Positions 62,316-64,000 of a stretch of 64,000 nucleotides of DNA are shown here, piece after piece. The notes beneath the pieces were generated by a model. The model saw only the letters and a program-made list of their open reading frames with translations, was not told the origin of the DNA and did not search any database. How positions within the stretch are numbered: position 1 is the stretch's first letter; every line of letters starts with the position of its first letter. The translations under genes and the position numbers were made by a program. The DNA lies in the NCBI RefSeq assembly GCF_900302505.1, contig NZ_OMOJ01000005.1, positions 186,001 through 250,000 on the forward strand, in the 5' to 3' direction. Source of the stretch: Pseudoprimorskyibacter insulae (lineage in GTDB: Bacteria; Pseudomonadota; Alphaproteobacteria; Rhodobacterales; Rhodobacteraceae).

Positions 62316-62645
62316 TCAGGCGAGGTCTCGCCATTGGAAGCCGGGGCGCTTGGCGCGGATCGCCTCAAGGATCGGTTCGGGCGGGCGCGTGGTTTGCGCA
62401 GGATACGTACCGAAAACCTCAAGCGTGTTGGTACAGCGGGCCGCCAAGAACCACTTACCGCAGCCATTGGCATGGCGCCAGCGTTCAAAATGCACGCCTT
62501 TGGGGTTTTCGCGGTGGAAGAGATAGGTCTCGAAGTCCTCGTCCGACGATCCGGGGCCGAAACGCTTTACATGCGCCTCGCCGCCAGCGGTCAGTTCGGT
62601 TTCTTCGGCCATGACGCCGCAATAGGGGCATTCAAAGATCAGCAT
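62316..62645 (-). CDS. soxD: Sarcosine oxidase delta subunit
   Basis: A 109-residue zinc-binding subunit of sarcosine oxidase. The likely ligands are visible: Cys6 and Cys9 in ECPYCG, His58 and Cys62 in the RWRHANGCG stretch. The WFLAARCTNT and VFGTYPAQTTRPP segments are typical. It normally follows soxB directly; here its ATG overlaps the stop of an unrelated gene by seven bases (ATGCTGA). Confidence 0.95.
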   Translation of the reverse strand: MLIFECPYCGVMAEETELTAGGEAHVKRFGPGSSDEDFETYLFHRENPKGVHFERWRHANGCGKWFLAARCTNTLEVFGTYPAQTTRPPEPILEAIRAKRPGFQWRDLA

Positions 62646-63358
62646 TTTCCGGCCCGCTCCATTTTGAAAGATGGGAAATCGTCGCCGAAGTAGTCTTCAG
62701 CGGCCTGCTTAAGGGAAATCATCACCTTCCAACAAACATCAACGTCCGTTTCAAGAAACTCTAATATCGTACCCAACACACTTTGAGCTGCGCCGGCCTT
62801 TGCACTGATGATAAACTCGTCCTTAGGATCGAATCCGGCTTGAACCAAGTTCCCTTCAATAACTTCACCTTTTGATTGTTTTTGCTCCATGTAAGACAGC
62901 AGATCTGAACGTAGTGAGTTGTAGGCTACGACTGCTTCGGACAAGTTTAGAACGCGAGATTGAACGTATTTGACTTCGCTAAGAAGAGGAGCCTTCTTTG
63001 CGTCGATGAGGAAAGAAATCTGCGAAACGCTCACAATAGCTTGCTGATAGTCGCTGTGGATAATTCCTAGAACTTTTTGCCATGGCTCAAAATCAGCATG
63101 ACCTTCATTGGCGGCACGCGTAAATTGTTCGTTAAGGTTGATTTGTATGTTTGCGAGATACTCAAAGTCAGAAAACAAGGTCCACACAGCCTCAAGAGCC
63201 CGCTGAGCTTCATTCTTTTTTTGTGCCCTTTGTTCGCGCGACAATTCATGTGCCAACTGGGCCTTCATTACCAACATCGCCCCACCTGAGGCAATTAACC
63301 CACCAACCACCGCTGACACCAAGGGAATAACAATTTCTTGCACGGTAGCTGTTTCCAT
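62639..63358 (-). CDS. Unrecognised membrane-anchored helical protein inserted between soxB and soxD
   Basis: A 239-residue protein with one membrane helix at about 9-31 (IVIPLVSAVVGGLIASGGAMLVM) and a long, mostly helical charged region that looks partly coiled-coil (LSREQRAQKKNEAQRALEAVW; VKYVQSRVLNLSEAVVAYNSLRSDLLSYMEQK). It has no catalytic motif that I can see and only two cysteines, near the end. Its DNA is visibly AT-richer than the sox genes. The ATG shares one base with the soxB stop (TGATG) and its stop overlaps soxD (ATGCTGA), so it is translated inside the operon. This looks like a foreign gene accepted without breaking the flanking genes. Function unknown. Confidence 0.8.
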   Translation of the reverse strand: METATVQEIVIPLVSAVVGGLIASGGAMLVMKAQLAHELSREQRAQKKNEAQRALEAVWTLFSDFEYLANIQINLNEQFTRAANEGHADFEPWQKVLGIIHSDYQQAIVSVSQISFLIDAKKAPLLSEVKYVQSRVLNLSEAVVAYNSLRSDLLSYMEQKQSKGEVIEGNLVQAGFDPKDEFIISAKAGAAQSVLGTILEFLETDVDVCWKVMISLKQAAEDYFGDDFPSFKMERAGKC

Positions 63359-64000
63359 CAATGCGCCACCCCTGCCGCGACGCTTTCGTCGATGAAGCGG
63401 CCTTCGACAAAGCGGTTCAGGCCGAAATCCTCGGCCAGCGGGGAATGGCCCTTGGCCATCAGCTCGGCCATGGCCCAGCCGCTGCCGGGGATGGCCTTGA
63501 AGCCGCCGGTGCCCCAGCCGCAGTTGATGAAGATCCCGCCGACGGGCGTGGATGAGATGATGGGCGAGCGGTCGCCAGTCATATCGACGATACCGCCCCA
63601 CTGGCGCAGCATTTTCAGGCGCGACAGCATCGGGAAGGTCTCGATCAGGGCGCGGACGGTTTCCTCGATATGGTGGAAACTGCCGCGCTGGGTGTAGTTG
63701 TTGAACCCGTCGGTGCCGCCGCCGATGACCATCTCGCCCTTGTCGGACTGGCTCATATAGCCGTGTACGGTGTTGGCCATCACGACCACATCCATGCAGG
63801 GCTTGATCGGTTCGGACACCAGCGCCTGAAGCGCAAGGCTCTCGATCGGCAGGCGGAAGCCGGCCTGCTCGGCCAGCACGCTGGAATGACCCGCGACGAC
63901 CAAGCCTAGCTTGTCGCAGTCAATCGGGCCAAGCGTGGTTTCCACGCCCTGTACCTTGCCGCCTTCGGTGCGCACGCCGGTCACTTCGCATTTCTGCAAG
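63358..64000 (-). CDS. soxB: Sarcosine oxidase beta subunit, C-terminal part
   Basis: Only the last 213 or so codons lie in the window. SoxB is the FAD/FMN subunit that oxidises sarcosine. Visible segments include LVVAGHSSVLAEQAGFRLP, VVMANTVHGYMSQSDKGEMVIGGGTDGFNNYTQRG, and GGIFINCGWGTGGFKAIPGSG, which are characteristic of the family's FAD domain. The C-terminus ESVAAGVAH is the normal one, so the downstream insertion did not truncate it. The frame is open at the window edge. Confidence 0.96.
   Translation of the reverse strand, partial: LQKCEVTGVRTEGGKVQGVETTLGPIDCDKLGLVVAGHSSVLAEQAGFRLPIESLALQALVSEPIKPCMDVVVMANTVHGYMSQSDKGEMVIGGGTDGFNNYTQRGSFHHIEETVRALIETFPMLSRLKMLRQWGGIVDMTGDRSPIISSTPVGGIFINCGWGTGGFKAIPGSGWAMAELMAKGHSPLAEDFGLNRFVEGRFIDESVAAGVAH

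Noticed and set aside
59660-62614. A 984-codon open frame antisense to soxA and soxD
   Set aside because: Shadow of the sox genes. Length alone is not evidence at this GC content.

Overview
The window looks like chromosomal DNA of a GC-rich alphaproteobacterium of the order Rhodobacterales, probably the Roseobacter group. This rests on gene content and order: fabD-fabG-acpP-fabF followed by the start of mltG, glnB-glnA, a helABC-type cytochrome c maturation operon, a soxBDAG sarcosine oxidase operon, DUF3445, DUF6314 and DUF1223 genes, and the many GC-rich hairpin terminators. I found no insertion sequence, prophage, CRISPR array, rRNA or replication origin. One tRNA gene, tRNA-Leu(UAG), is present.

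Layout. 1-3.8 kb: fatty-acid synthesis genes on the minus strand, ending in the first codons of a probable mltG. 3.9-5.8 kb: a cytochrome b561-YceI fusion convergent with a stand-alone YceI protein. 6.2-7.5 kb: ribosomal genes rpsF-rpsR-rplI. 7.6-13.2 kb: a thioesterase, trigger factor, a TPR methyltransferase, tRNA-Leu, the NAD(P)HX repair enzyme and a DUF2314 protein. 13.5-15.4 kb: glnB-glnA. 15.4-19.6 kb: a long non-coding leader, then three unrecognised genes that look like diverged paralogues. 19.5-26.0 kb: DUF3445, bioY, DUF6314, purB, a 50-residue exported peptide, an orphan FliG-like protein, a lipid A type acyltransferase and a DUF1223 protein. 26.3-29.0 kb: acnA.

29.2-37.2 kb is a tightly packed minus-strand run: yajC, a fused secDF, a TauE/SafE permease, an Mth938-like protein, ccmA, ccmB, a radical SAM enzyme, ccmC, ccmD and ccmG. 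It joins protein export with cytochrome c maturation. 37.4-41.9 kb: a membrane pentapeptide-repeat protein coupled to a serine protease, serS and a TspO-like membrane protein. 41.9-45.5 kb: yfgM-like, bamB and der, the same order as in enterobacteria. 45.6-50.8 kb: an RND efflux adaptor and pump behind two inverted repeats. 51-54.9 kb: a 59-residue peptide, an Atm1-type ABC exporter divergent from an ArsR regulator, and a LysM protein. 55-58.6 kb: a LOG-family enzyme, a broken rarD, a metallophosphoesterase, sodB and an exported hypothetical protein. 58.6-64 kb: soxG, soxA, soxD, an unrelated AT-richer membrane gene, and soxB cut off by the window end.

The best candidates for undescribed biology are the membrane/helical gene inserted exactly between soxB and soxD with overlaps at both ends, the trio of paralogue-like membrane-anchored proteins downstream of glnA, the radical SAM gene embedded in the ccm operon, and the orphan FliG-like gene. 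Names rest on my reading of translated sequence. No database search was run.
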